A DNA stretch of 64,000 bases from contig CM055897.1 in assembly GCA_029582155.1 (NCBI GenBank), positions 8,272,007 to 8,336,006 on the forward strand, written 5' to 3'. Numbering within the stretch: the first letter of the stretch is position 1; each line of letters begins with the position of its first letter. Source of the DNA: Panopea generosa. Lineage: Eukaryota; Mollusca; Bivalvia; Adapedonta; Hiatellidae. Below the pieces are notes generated by a model. That model was not told the DNA's origin, made no database searches, and was given only the letters and a program-made list of their open reading frames with translations. Shown one piece after another: positions 19,313 through 31,522 of the stretch. A program made the position numbers and the translations under genes.

Positions 19313-20084
19313 TGTAACTGTATACGTTGTTTCCTGTTATAAAACAGTTCAATTGACGGGGTGAAGGTCGTCAACATCATTATGTGCTATTCATTTTCAG
19401 ACTGAGGATTTCGTTTCAATTTCGCCATTCCGATGCGTTCACATGTACAATGATTTATTTGATGTACGGACATGTCAACATCGCCGCGTGTTCTTTTAGG
19501 TGTAAGCCCGTCATTGAATTGTGTTATTTGTTATAAAGCAAATGTAGAAAAGTGTGCATGTATCTGTCTTGGAGAAACCCAATAAAAAAAATGCAACTTA
19601 CATTTTATTGTTTGTCAACCTCTGCACTGTCCAGTATGTACACTGTTGACAACAGTGAAAGTAGACTTCAGAAGTTATGTAATCAAACCCCAGTTTCCAA
19701 GCATTATTTATTTTCTTCTAAATTAACAATTCAAATGTGAAAATGCTTTCAAAATGTTCAAAATACACCAATAATGGCATTCAAATAAAAAACTGAGTAT
19801 CAAAATAAGAAAAAAATGTATTTTCAAATAAGAAGCAACAAGGATTATTTATAACCGCCATTGTGTGACACCCGCGGAAGCAATTCCTGTTTTCAATGGC
19901 GGTACTTTGCCTCAATAATGCGTGTACCACAACTTCTTACAATGATATGGAAAAATAAATCAGATTCAGCCGTCGTTAAATATTTATCGTTACGGGTAAT
20001 TTTACGCGAAAAAGTTGGCACCAAAGCGAGCAAAAATTCAAAATGTAATGTGCTGTGATTGTGTGTATAAATGCTCAATGGGTA
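19313..20084. other. No gene recognised
   Basis: AT-rich. Short open frames lack recognisable domains or consistent splice sites. Confidence 0.35.
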
Positions 20085-20165
20085 AGTGGTACTGTAGCGT
20101 AATAGGTAAGGCGTGTGCCTGTCAATCTAGAGGTCTAACGTTCGAGTCTGCATTGCGACATTTTT
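20085..20165 (+). mobile_element. tRNA-like promoter remnant
   Basis: GTAGCGTAATAGGTAAGGC resembles an A box and ACGTTCGAGTCTGC a B box, 45-50 bp apart, followed by a T-rich run (tttttctttt). The two ends do not pair into an acceptor stem, so this is more likely a SINE head than a functional tRNA gene. Confidence 0.5.
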
Positions 20166-20380
20166 CTTTTGTAAATAAAAAAGATTAGTAAAAAAATTCA
20201 TGGTTATTATTTTCATCTTTATTCGTGTTATCATTTTTATCTTTATTTAAAAAGATTAAGTTATAAATGTATAAACAGTCACTTAAATATATTTTCTTAT
20301 TTTTTCAGTCTTATTTGTAAAGGCATCTGGTGCCCCCTCTAAACTGAAATCCTGAAATCCTGGATCTGCCCCTGGATTGC

Positions 20381-20445
20381 AATCGGAACATCGCTCGGTA
20401 ATTTCCGTTAAGTTATTACGGAAATGGCCGGGCGATGTTCCGATT
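20381..20445. repeat. 28-bp inverted repeat with 9-bp loop
   Basis: Left arm 20381-20408 and right arm 20418-20445 are reverse complements with about three mismatches (outer part 'aatcggaacatcgc', inner part 'atttccgt'). Part of the right flank, ggttagattggttagatt, is itself repeated. Confidence 0.9.
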
Positions 20446-20597
20446 GGTTAGATTGGTTAGATTGATGTTGTTGTTTCGTCTTTCAATATTCAACATAATC
20501 AACATATTCAATACCATTCTCCAACACATTCGAAACATTACAGTCATTAGTGTAACGAACGGTAACTCTGCAAAGAAGATCGGCAACCTTCACGGAC

Positions 20598-21326
20598 TGT
20601 TGTCTTGATCATATGCGAGGCTTGCTTTTCTAAAAGGCAAACGTCTTGACAAGTTGTGCAGAAGAAACGTTTGGCTCTGGAAGCAAGATCTGATTGGCTG
20701 AAACAAACACACGTCTGCGATGGTTATGTTATAATGAAAATTAAAAATATATATTCGGACGGAAGTCATGGCAGTGACCTTGTGAACGATCTTTGTCATA
20801 GAAAATATATAATAATATAAAAATAATGAATATAGAAATAAACATCCAACCGATACTCTTTTGAAATACCATTGACACACCGAGGTAGTCGGATTGTTAT
20901 TTGCTTTTCGCTTAATAAGATAGTCCTGATCATTTTTCTAAAAGACAAACGTATTGCCAAGTTGTGCAGAAGAAACGTTTGGCTCTCGAAGTAAGATCGA
21001 TTGGCTGAAACAAACACACCTCTGCAATGGTTATGTTATAATAAAATTTAAATAATATCTATTCCGACAGAAATCATGTCAGTTATCTTGTACAAGATTT
21101 TTGTCATAGAAAATATCTAATAGTATAAAAAATAATGAATATAGAAATAAACATCAAACGATACTCTTTTGAAATACTATGGAAATCTCCGAGATAGTCC
21201 GATCCGGCAATTGTTTGAATCAACCAATCAAAAACGTTGTTCGATTTTCGCTAAATAAAAATGAGTTTTATTCTCGACAGAACTTGTCTTAGAAAAGCAA
21301 GCGTCGCTTATGATCAAGACTAAGAA
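20598..21326. mobile_element. Inverted-repeat (MITE-like) element with internal duplication
   Basis: The left end 'gtcttgatcatatgcgaggc' plus 'ttgcttttcta' is matched as reverse complement at the right end ('tagaaaagcaagcgtcgctt', 'atgatcaagac'). The interior holds two ~325-bp direct copies, starting near 20625 and 20935, that share 'gttgtgcagaagaaacgttt' and 'ggttatgttataat'. No transposase frame is visible. Confidence 0.75.
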
Positions 21327-22819
21327 GACCAGTACAAACCCTAACTTTCTCTGCCTCTAATACTGAAGAATTGTAAACAAAACTATACCAATAAGAAACA
21401 TGAATATCGAACTAACTGTTCAATCTTATGCCTTTTTTACCGGGGACTGGGACAACACAAAACAAAGAATACATTCATTTTAGTTAAAAGTTTTGGAAAA
21501 CTATTAGTTTATTCATTGGCGGATATAGTAACTACGCAGGTGTGACTATATCTAGATACTTGATCTATCGATATATTCTTAACCTTTCGCATTAATATTT
21601 ATAAAGTTCAAGTATTGTGCCGTCACTTTTACTTTTTGATCTACGTTATATACGTTATTCCAGTGATCACGAAAGATATACTGTCAACAAGAAGTGTCTA
21701 TATCGATTTATGCAATATTACAAACCTGGTATATATAGCCTGAACAATAGCCGATAGTTTAGCTTATGTCCTATATGCAGTGACCACATATGATGATGAG
21801 TATATGTAATGAGTTGTAATTAAACATAGATAAAACTATTTCTGGGAACATAACCATGTATTAAGAAAACATCGACATTACATTTGTCAAAATAAGTTTA
21901 CATTTTTATGCCGTTCAACTAAAGATTCGTGACGTTGCGAGTACACTAGTTAATTAGTGACCAGCTTGCTTGAAACTCCAACATAGTGTACGCACGTGAT
22001 GGGACACGTGCAACTTAGAACATAGATCCCAGTACCCGCCAAAATCCTAGTGAACCCACTGACTCCTCCACTAGCATCCCAAGCACCATCAAGGATCTTT
22101 CCCTTACCAAAGGATGATGTTTCTTGATTGATGCCCGGTGCCTAAGTTAAGTTCATATTTGATTAAAGTCATCGGTATTCTAGCAACTACAGGTCTGTGT
22201 GGTATACTAGTGCTAGTATGTAATTTGGTATGTTTCGAGATTCAATTAAGGATAGAAATAAAATTTAATTATTTATTTAATTATTTTAGGGGGACATTAT
22301 TATTGCTTTCATCACTCAAATCGATGACTTAATAGCGTATTTGTACGTCTCTGCTCACATTTTTGAAGGATATTTTGATTTCACAATTGAGATACTTTGG
22401 TAAATAAATACACTATATTACACTATTTTGGCGTTTTCTAGATATCATTCGTTTTAGGCGAAATAACATTTTTAAAATCGTTATATACTACAAACATCTT
22501 TGAATCATTATTAACAAATTCTGGAATAATGTCATTAATTAAAGGACGATATTAATAACCAGTCTCTAAAAACACACAATGTACGTATCGAATGCGGCAG
22601 GGGTGTGCAGAAACTAAGCCAGAATTATATCTTTTATTTGTCTTTATACTAAGTTTGAGTTGCATAATTAACGGTTTCCTATGAACATGTAATATTTTTT
22701 TACATATTTATTCTAGCTTTGAAAGTAAAAACTAGTTTCATGGAATAATTTTGCATTATGTTTTCTCTTCAGTTGGTGTCTTGTGATAGAAAATAACAAG
22801 AAATGTGTCCAATTAGTAC
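21327..22819. other. No gene recognised
   Basis: AT-rich intergenic DNA with no supported coding segment. Confidence 0.35.
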
Positions 22820-23060
22820 ACAAATGCCCTTGTTCAGGTGATGGTGATGATGTATAGCAAGTTTGATTAGAATCAGATGAAAACTGTTGGAGGAGTTGAG
22901 GCCACAAGGTACATAAGTATATGAAAAAAATAAGTCAGAAAAAGGGGGCATAACTCTTTCATTGATAATGCGGACAGAAAATCCTAACGATATGCGTTTG
23001 TTCAGGTGATGGTGATGATGTATAGCAAGTTTGATTAGAATCAAATGAAAACTGTAGCAG
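22820..23060. repeat. Direct duplication
   Basis: A ~65-bp block ('ttgttcaggtgatggtgatg', 'atgtatagcaagtttgatta') occurs at about 22831 and again at about 22998. The minus-strand poly-His frame is a by-product. Confidence 0.8.
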
Positions 23061-23177
23061 AAGTGGAAGTTATAAATAATATGTGTATATGAAACAGTTT
23101 AAGTCAATAAAAATGACAATATGTGAATCTGGTTCGGTCAGAAAAATTACACAGCTTAATTATAAAACAGGAAACAT

Positions 23178-23178
<1 letters not shown>

Positions 23179-23212
<34 letters not shown>
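23179..23212. repeat. (AT)n microsatellite
   Basis: 17 AT dinucleotides. Confidence 0.95.
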
Positions 23213-23214
<2 letters not shown>

Positions 23215-23375
23215 TATCATAGACTCAAATGAAATGGCAAAAATGGCCGTCAAACGTGTTATTTTTTACCACTGTTTGCCCTCTGGAGTTGGGTAAATTT
23301 AACAAATTTTACTTTCCATACAGTTTTCTTAATAAAATGAATTTAATCAGTCAAATAAACATAATTTTATTTTAT

Positions 23376-23775
23376 ATAGACAGAAAACCAAGGACAGGAA
23401 ACCTGCATGTCCTGACTATATGTTGATAAAATAGCACACGGAAGAATAACTTATTTGGCAAATCATTAATCATTCATAATTCACAGACAACTGATTTTCT
23501 TGTAAATAATATATAAGTTGTATGTAATCTTAGATGTTTTAAAAAGGTCACGCAAAATGAACTTGATTTAAAGTTATTGAGGTTTGCAGTAAAAATTCTC
23601 GTAATTTGTTGTTATTTTGGTTGCAGTACGCAACACATTTTGTAATTACTTCAACAATTTTAAACACAAATTGCTGCGAATTTTATTATTTTGATGTGAA
23701 TTTTATTCTGCAATGTAAGAACTTTGATTGTGTTCCTGAGATGAATGGAAGTTAAAATAACTGAAAACGAGATTT
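23376..23775 (+). repeat. Dispersed ~350-bp repeat, copy 1
   Basis: Contains 'aggaaacctgcatgtcctga', 'gttgataaaatagcacacg', 'ttattgaggtttgcagtaa' and 'tcctgagatgaatggaagt'. It is matched in inverted orientation at about 24745-25090 and 28290-28660. Confidence 0.7.
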
Positions 23776-24663
23776 TACGTGAATACGAGAGCGTTCACAA
23801 AATATCAATCAGTTGCCTTTCCTTTTCTATATACTTCCTTGCACAAACATAATAAACTTATACTTCGATGTGATCATTTGTCAGTTTAACATTATTATGC
23901 AACCCAAAACAAGCTTACTATCAAAATATATGCCCTGAACATCATTATACTTGTTTCAGCCAATCAGAGAACTCGTCTCAATGGTAGTAGCTGACCATGT
24001 AGACACTTTCATTTCTCTGTGGGTTCCAGTGAGACTTAACGATAACTTAACACTATTAGAGACTTAGACAAACTATACTTCAAAACTACTTAAGAAACCG
24101 CAAGACTTTTCAATACTAGTTTCAACAAAACTGGCGACGAGATCTTCTAAACTACAAATTGTAACTGGCGTGAACAGAATTGCAATTTCCTAATTTAATA
24201 CATAATACTTGGCACAATCCCCGATATATTTTCCAATTGGCTAATTCCAATTACAATGCGATGACGTAAACCATCTTTAAACTCGACTTTATGTTCGGGT
24301 AGATTTAAGAAAGCATGAAAGCCTTTTTAACAATGGTACTAATCCGGTAACGAGTATAAGCCGTATTTTAAACAAATCCCTAAAAGCGGCGGAACTTCTT
24401 GTTGTGTGTAAATCAAGTGTAAATATAGCAGAGCTAAGAAACATTTAAGTAAATAATCACACTTTTGATAATCCTTAATGGCCATTAAAACTAATTATCT
24501 GATAACGACGTAGATCTGATTAGGTTGAAGTTTTCAGGTGGCCATAAATTTAAGGCGTTCGTCGAAGGGGAAGAAATTATATTAATTATAGGCTTAAAAA
24601 ATAATATGGTACAGCATATTTCATTGTGGAAAATTCCTGCTCACGATAAATATAGTATAAGCG

Positions 24664-24702
24664 GGGCGGTAGTGTAGTGGATAGAATGTTGACCGCTCAC
24701 AC
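24664..24702 (+). mobile_element. Truncated tRNA-like head
   Basis: 'ggggcggtagtgtagtgg' followed by 'atagaatgttgaccgctcac' resembles the first half of a tRNA, with the A box but no B box. It is the same head type as the minus-strand copy at 41985-42065. Confidence 0.5.
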
Positions 24703-24744
24703 CAGAAAAATACTTATTTAGAGAAGGAAAAGCAATTGACTGAG

Positions 24745-25090
24745 ACTGTGAAATCTCGTTTTCAAATATCTTGACTCCCATTCATCTCAGAAATACAAAT
24801 TAAAATTATTTCTTTGCACAATAGAATTCTCTACAAAATGAGACTATTTCCAGTAAGTAAGTACATATGTATCTATGATTATAAATTTTGTATACTGCAA
24901 CTAAAACAATCAAGGATTTTACTTCAAACTGCAATCTTTTTTAATTCAAGATCATTTTTCGTGTGTAAAACATTACAAAACGTTTAAGGTTACATACATT
25001 TTACATTTCAGGTAAAGGAAATGAAATGCCTGTGAAATTTCCCATGCTATTTCATGAATATTAAGTAGAGAGATACAAGTTTCTAACCCT
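24745..25090 (-). repeat. Dispersed ~350-bp repeat, copy 2 (inverted)
   Basis: Reverse-complement match to 23376-23775, for example 'gaaatctcgttttcaa', 'cccattcatctcag' and 'ttcaagatcatttttcgtgt'. With copy 1 it could form a long fold-back across ~1.4 kb. Confidence 0.6.
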
Positions 25091-25099
25091 TCTGCAAAC

Positions 25100-25250
25100 A
25101 TCCTTAACCAGAGGTTGTGTGTTCGATCCGATGTCTCTAAAAACAACACTCAGTACTAATTCTACCAAGGAAGCGAACTCGCGAGCAGATCATATAAGCT
25201 CTGAGTTTTCACTGTAATCGAGCTAAAATAAATAAGTATAAACTAAAATA
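25100..25250 (+). mobile_element. SINE family 3, 5'-truncated
   Basis: Starts at a B-box-like 'gtgttcgatccgatgtctc' and continues with the family 3 body ('ctcagtactaattctaccaa', 'ggaag', 'agctaaaataaataagt'). Compare 27795 and 34885. Confidence 0.65.
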
Positions 25251-25559
25251 AAGAAAATAATTTTAATAATACAAAATACCATAAACTACCGACACATTGA
25301 ACGTGTGAGAGAGGGGAGACAATATTTTGTAGTTATTCTCGGAGGTTATATCGAGTTGATTAGATAAAGTTGGTGACCTTGCAAACTTGTACGAATGGTG
25401 TTCGAACTGTATTGTGTATTTATTTATAAGTTGTGCAAAATTCAAGTGACATTTTACATCGATATTTATACGCATTGATAGCTGCATGCAATACCTATAC
25501 AATGGTATATACAATTTATACATGTACATGTATCTGCTGAAAACGAGATTCCAGATGTT

Positions 25560-27640
25560 AATATAGGTAATCGCTGACCACTATTGGAAAAATAGTTGGG
25601 TAACGAGAAGCAAATAATGAAGAAATTCGAACTTGTATCAAAGTTCGTATTAAACTCGGTTGTTCTAAAATATATTTTTGATGAGATCAAACGTGTTTAT
25701 GGGTTGACGAATGTGTCTTATGAGACAGTTCGTAGAAGAGAAAAGAAATTTGATTCTAGTGTAGTGTCTATTAAAAATGCAGCAAGATCTCGTCGGTCCA
25801 AAACAGCGACATGTATTGTATGGCATGATGCACGATATAATGTGCGTGATATATCACGCATTGCAGGCGTTTCACTATCTTCAGTTCATTTCGTTCCGAG
25901 AATAATCATGAGCATTAGGAAACTGTCTGCTATGTGAGTGTCCCACTGACAGACGACCAAAAGAAGGCAAATGTTAAAACTGCCAAAACACTGCTTTAAA
26001 TGTTCTCTGAATATTATCAAAGGCAGTGACGAAACCTGGGGACACTATTTCAAACGGTTAAGAAACGACCAAAAAACCGGTTATGACTGGATCATTTCGG
26101 TAATTTGAGGTAATTTCGTAACCGAGTTTTTTCGGTCGTTTCGAAACCATTTTTTCGGTCATTTCGTAACCGGTTATTTTATGGTATGTCTATAATATTT
26201 AAATCATATTAAATTGAAAGAATAACACGGTGTAATTTGACCTATATTTTTTATTCCATGCTAATATGTCAATAATTAATTTCAGTATTAAGAAAAAAAT
26301 GAGTCATTTTAACTATTAATTATAATGTTAATTGCTAATTATAGATACTAGATAATTGCAATTAAAAGTGAAGTATTTCCCATGTAATTGATTGATTACA
26401 ATTAATTAACTTATAATTATTATGCTAATCGCCGATTATCCTTTAATTGTAAGTATAATATTACAGTGTGATTGGTCTATATCGTTTAATTAGTTTTTAC
26501 TAATAACTTATGCTAATTGCCGATTATCCTTAAATTGCAATATATTAGTGTGATCTATCTATTTAATCCTTTAAGTGCAATTACAATTTACAATAATATC
26601 GCAATTATTACGTTCAAACAAGATCGTAAATACTTTGCTTTGAAATATGCTCTGTTAATATACTTTTTTTTAATTTTTATGTTGTGGTTAATACTATTAA
26701 ATATTTTGCTCCATTGATATACTTTAAAGTGTTAACAACTCTTTCGCAAATACTTTGCTTTGAAATGTGCTCTGTTAAAATATACGTTTTAGGTGGTAAA
26801 AACTCTTCATAAATAATTTGCTTCGAAATGTGCTCTGTAAATATACTGTATTATTTTATAAAATAATTTGCTTTGAATTTTAATTATCTTTCTTAGAAAT
26901 AAAATTTAAAATGTTGCATGTTGTTGTGGTTTTATCGTTTAGACATTACCATTACATCGGCACGTGTACTTGACGTCATCAATCAACTAACTGCATTAAT
27001 TAGTTAACACGTGGATCACGTTATAGGGCCCATCATTACCTCTTTACAATTATCGTTCTCTATAATAGAGGGAGGAAAATGACCAATAATGTGGCTAAAG
27101 ATAGTCAACATACTTCATGTATGTCATTTTTCATTTTAATATGAAGTTTTTATAACCCAATAATCTGAAAAATATAATAAGATATTATTTTATTTATCTT
27201 TATATTAATTAAAACCCTTTTTTCATCGGTTACGAAATGACCGAAAAAGTGGTTACGAAATGACCGACATTTAAAACTGGTTACGAAATTACCGAAAAAA
27301 TGGTTACGAAATGACCGGATCCCTTTCAAACCAGTGCGAAAGGTTGGAAACAAAATATGGGCCACCAAACATGGCAGAAGTCCAATCATTGCCAAACGGA
27401 CCTTCAGTGTAATGAGGATTCTTTATGATATTTTCTCCTCTGTGTTTAGCAATACAGGTACCGGTAAACAAGACAAACGTGTGACTGGAAGGTACTAAAA
27501 AACTGAAAAAGTACTATGTCGCCCAGTCATGGATTCAAACATGTTCGCCTCTTGCGTGGCAATGCCCCAGCGTACACCTCTGTCATTGTTAAGGATTTTT
27601 TGAAGTCTGAGAAAGTTACAGTGCTGCCAGTGGTAAAAGT
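25560..27640 (+). pseudogene. Mariner-family transposase, decayed and interrupted
   Basis: An N-terminal open segment (25596-25937) reads like the helix-turn-helix DNA-binding region of mariner transposases: YGLTNVSYETVRRREKKF, then NVRDISRIAGVSLSSVHFV. Directly downstream, across frameshifts, come fragments equivalent to the family's LTDDQK segment (about 25940) and GDETW catalytic motif (seen as SDETWG near 26030). After an insertion at 26056-27323 the frame resumes with KKLKKYY, RGNAPAYT (family HDNAPAHT) and IVKDFLKSEKVTVLP. Stops and frameshifts show it is dead. Terminal repeats were not located with confidence. Confidence 0.85.
26056..27323. mobile_element. 1268-bp non-autonomous DNA element inside the mariner copy
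   Basis: Flanked by an identical 8-bp direct repeat, TTTCAAAC (26048-26055 and 27324-27331), consistent with a target-site duplication of hAT-like length. Both ends carry several copies of 'ggtcatttcgtaacc' in opposite orientations, as subterminal inverted repeats. The interior is AT-rich with short internal repeats ('tttgctttgaaatgtgctct') and no transposase. The extreme termini match only weakly, so the superfamily is uncertain. Confidence 0.75.
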
Positions 27641-27794
27641 AAAGCATACACACTTTATTGTTTCTGAAAGCAAATTATTTTAGAAAGTAGTAATTTCAAA
27701 GAGTATGTTTTTGATAATGTTGTTTATTGAATAAAATATATTCACGGTGGACGAGGTCTGAATTATGGTTCATCCGGTTATTTCTTCTCCAAGA

Positions 27795-28010
27795 ACGTGT
27801 GCGGAGTGCGTGTTCCAGTGGTACGACAAACAATCGGGTCGTGGGTTCGATCATCGACCACATCTATGTGTGACGTCTTTGAACATGACATTTTATCTGC
27901 ATATGCTTAGAACTGGTTCTACCAAGGAAGTTCACACATGATTTGTCTGAGGTTTTGATAATTTGTTTCACCAATCGAAGTAAAATAAATAAGTTTAACC
28001 TAAAGCTAAA
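27795..28010 (+). mobile_element. SINE family 3
   Basis: Head 'gcgtgttccagtggtacgac' with B-box-like GTGGGTTCGATCATCG. Body 'catatgcttagaactggttc' and 'taccaaggaag'. Tail 'gaagtaaaataaataagttt'. Confidence 0.75.
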
Positions 28011-28289
28011 AATATATGGGAATTGCTAGGTAGCAAGAAAAACATTCCGAAACAAGTGTAATATGATGGTGTTTAGATATCCATCTGCGCTAACAAGGAC
28101 TATCTTACACAAACTAGAGGTGAGAGAACGCCTTTACACAAAGGACAACGTGGTCAGCTTTTATTCTGATGCAGATTGTTGGTTTAAATATATTTTATTG
28201 CAGAATTCATATAATAAGCAAACGGGTTGGACCACAAGTTCTGGCAACATTAGTTACGGCCCTCATCTTTAAAATCATCGTCGGATACC

Positions 28290-28660
28290 CGTGCGTAAAT
28301 TCTTACATTGCAGAATGAAATTCTCATTAAAACAATACCATTCCCAGCAATTTATGTTTGATATTGTTACCGGTAAGTACTTTTGATTACATTTGTAAAT
28401 TGCAGCTAAAATAACAACAAATTACGAGAAAGTTCCTTCAAACCTCAATATCTTTAATCCAAGATCATTTTGCGTGGTCGACACATGTTCAAACATCTGT
28501 ATGTAAATAAAAACAGTTGCCTGTGAATTATGAGCCATAAATTGGCAAATAATTAATCCTTCGTGTGCTATTTTATCAACATTTAGCCAGAAGATGCAAG
28601 TTTCCTATCCCTCCTATACAAGTCCTTGTTTATGATAATGAAATGCTTTTTATCCACTTT
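28290..28660 (-). repeat. Dispersed ~350-bp repeat, copy 3 (inverted)
   Basis: Reverse-complement match to 23376-23700, for example 'cgtgtgctattttatcaaca' and 'aacaacaaattacgag'. Confidence 0.7.
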
Positions 28661-29605
28661 AATAGTTATTTTATTTTTTAAGACATTTCTAGCGTGTTTT
28701 TCCAATATACTCCTGATCTTGTCCTTGACCCAAGTTACCCCAGAATGGCCTCAAACAGATAAGTTGAAAAAGGGCGAACTAATTATTTTAATACAAAAAA
28801 CATGAGAGATTAGAATGGGGTGGAGTGGGGTTGAGTCTTCGGCCACTACCAAAGCTAAAATGGGACATTTATCTTTATGCAAAAAAATATAGAGAGAAGA
28901 TCTTACACGAGTTCTTATTTGTTATTGAATTTATTAAATGAGTTGGAAAATATATAATATTATGCGAGGCTCTGCCAAATGCAAGATTCGTTTTATCACC
29001 TAACTCAGGAAAAGATTAAATATATCATTCATTTAACAGATCACCTCAACAAGGAACGAGAGAAAAAATCAGGCATATTTGTTTCCGTGAGTTATCATAT
29101 GACGTAACGTATCAAAATAACCTCATTTTGTCATGACAAAAAGAAGTCATTTATATATTCAGTCAAGTTGAAAAGTACTTTGGCAATTTACCTACGAGGG
29201 TCAAGTTATACAGAAAACACTAAACGATGAATCGGAAGCTATATTACATAATATCAAAAATATGTCATGGGTTTATAACACTCCTGCTCCATATATATAT
29301 ATATAAAAAATATTGGAGTCGGAGGTGTTAGTAGGGGTGGTCTCATTGATTCCCTATGATGGTAATGAATGCACATGTGAAGTTTCACTGATGTAAAACT
29401 AGCACTTGACCCCTTGAGTTCCTTTGATAATAATGAAGACACCTGAAAAGTTCCATTGATATATATGGGTAGCGGATATTTAGATATGAGCTGCCTAAAC
29501 ATTTAAAAAACGTGCCTTAAATCAATCATAATGGAGTTATCCCACTTGATCCCTCATTGAGTCCACATTGTGGAAGTGAATACACACATAAAATTTCATT
29601 GATGC

Positions 29606-29870
29606 GACGTCTGACTATTAATCATGGGGTCGTGAGTTCGAATCCCCCGCCCGGCAACAGTCTCCGTGATGATTGATATACGACATTGTGTCTCATTATC
29701 ATTCGTCTCTCACCACTGATTCAAGTGGGAAAGTTATCAGTTACTTGCTGAGACAGGGTGTGCTCGAGTACTGGTTAATCCCAGGAAATAGTGGTTAGGT
29801 TAACTGATCGTCTGTTAGCCCTCGATGGCATAAGAATGACGCTAAATATTCAATCAATCAATCAATCAAT
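29606..29870 (+). mobile_element. SINE family 1 with target-site duplication
   Basis: 5'-truncated copy beginning in the tRNA-like anticodon region, with B box GAGTTCGAATCCCCC, the full body and an (AATC)n tail. It is bounded by the 9-bp direct repeat CATTGATGC (29597-29605 and 29871-29879), which lies within the sequence of the host tandem unit, so insertion into the older array is explicit. Confidence 0.92.
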
Positions 29871-30289
29871 CATTGATGCATAGGTAGTGCTTGCTGAAAT
29901 ATACGAGCATGCCACAAAACTAACCCAAGTATAAAAGGAGTTATCCCATTTGTAACACTGAGTCCCATTTAAGGTAGTGAACAAAAAACATGAAATTTTA
30001 CTGTTGTATAGGTAGTGGTTACTGAGATATGAGCATGTCTCAAAACTTCAACCAAGTTTAAAAGTAAGGAACTATAAAAGGGGCTGTAATTCCGTCTAAA
30101 ATCAAAAATGGAGTTGTCCCTCTTGTGCCCTTCAATCCCCTATATGGTAGTATATACATACACACAATTTCATTGATGTATGGACAGTTGTTACTGAGGT
30201 ATATGAGCATGCCTAAAAACTTGAACAGAATTGTCAAAATATGAAAGGGGCTATAATTCTGCCTAAAATGGAAATGGAGTTATCCCATC

Positions 30290-30538
30290 TTGGACCCGTT
30301 TCACTAATGTTGGTAAGTTTACAAATTTCTTAGTGTAAAGTTTGAAGTTATGAAAAAAACATCGAAACATGCATTTAGTGTGTCACTTACTTTACTTTAT
30401 GACCTTTTTTATAAGCGTTATAAAAAGTATTCTTTCTTAACTTTGCAAAAAATACTGCGTAAATGAAACTTTATTAGATGTCACAATTTGTTTGTACGAA
30501 ATTCTTAAGAATTACAAAGGTAAGTGAAATGGGTCCAA
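30290..30538. mobile_element. MITE, 249 bp
   Basis: Terminal inverted repeats TTGGACCCGTTTCACT and (reverse complement of the right end) TTGGACCCATTTCACT. They extend inwards with partial complementarity. It lies inside a unit of the 29245-30880 array. Confidence 0.8.
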
Positions 30539-31192
30539 GGTGCCTCGAGTCCCCTTTATGGCAGTGGATACAGACATGAAGTTATAATGTTGTATGGGTA
30601 ACTAATGGTTACTAAGATATACAAGAATGCCTAAACACTTTAACAGAATTCTCTAAACATAAAAGGGCCATAATCCTGCCTTAAATCAAATCAGTAAGTT
30701 ATCTAACTTAGTCCCTTGTATTGAGTCTCGTTTATGGTAGTGAACACAAACATTTATTGACATATTTTTATAAGTTATTGAGATATGAGCATTCCTAAAA
30801 ATATATATGGAAAAACCAATGCCACCACCCAAGGCGATGACAATAAAAATAGCTCCTATTTTACTGAAGTAGAGCCAGTAAGCAAAAATCAGTATTCAAT
30901 CAATCAAGGCCCATAACTCTGTCTGTTCTAATCCATTACAACCAGTACAAGAAAAGTTAACAAAAGGATCAAATCTTTATCTTATGTTCATTTAAGTTCA
31001 TGCAGCTGTTTCTCATTCAATAATGTTCAGTCTGTATTTAATTAATCTATTGGCACATACTTTTAACCTATTTAGTCTATTAATCATTTTGCATAAAGCA
31101 ATACTGTCCATTTTTAGGCATTACAAGGGTAACAACTCCAATATTAACTATCTGTTTTGCCCAGTTTAGGTACAATCCAAGTTTGGTCAAGA

Positions 31193-31198
31193 TTTATT
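31193..31198 (-). terminator. Candidate poly(A) signal for MOCS3
   Basis: AATAAA on the minus strand about 325 bp past the MOCS3 stop codon. Position is plausible but the motif alone is weak evidence in AT-rich DNA. Confidence 0.3.
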
Positions 31199-31522
31199 GG
31201 TAATTCAAGTGCTTAAGTGCAAGGAAGGTCAAATGAAGTAAAGTCATCAGTTAAGTGTCAGACATTCATTATTCAATTTTGCTAGTTTAAAACCTGTCGG
31301 AAAATGTGATGGAAATATAGTAAGTCAACATTTATGAAAAATATAGGTGTTCGAAATGCAAACAACAACAAAGTTACCAGACGGACAATCTATGAACAAT
31401 GGAAACAGGGCATTCAGATCAGCTCATTATGAGTAGTTTTGTTAAATAATTTGATAATATAATAGAATTACAATCATTCCAAGGTGTCCATTCCAAAGTG
31501 TAGACATTATAGTTCCAAACAA

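Larger units (their letters stand above)
29245..30880 (+). repeat. Tandem array of ~165-170-bp units with an element-like 3' end
   Basis: Degenerate units marked by 'ggagttatccca', 'tttcattgatgtat.ggtag' and 'gatatgagcatgcctaaaa'. Spacing is about 165-173 bp where undisturbed. The right end reads 'gatgacaataaaaatagctc' then 'gtagagccagtaagc', resembling the 3' ends of the AACAAGA elements at 35245-39539. A SINE and a MITE interrupt the array. Confidence 0.75.

Noticed and set aside
20085-20165. Functional tRNA gene
   Set aside because: A and B boxes are present but the ends do not form an acceptor stem. The same holds for the tRNA-like heads at 12.9, 44.6, 57.5 and 62.4 kb, which belong to SINEs.
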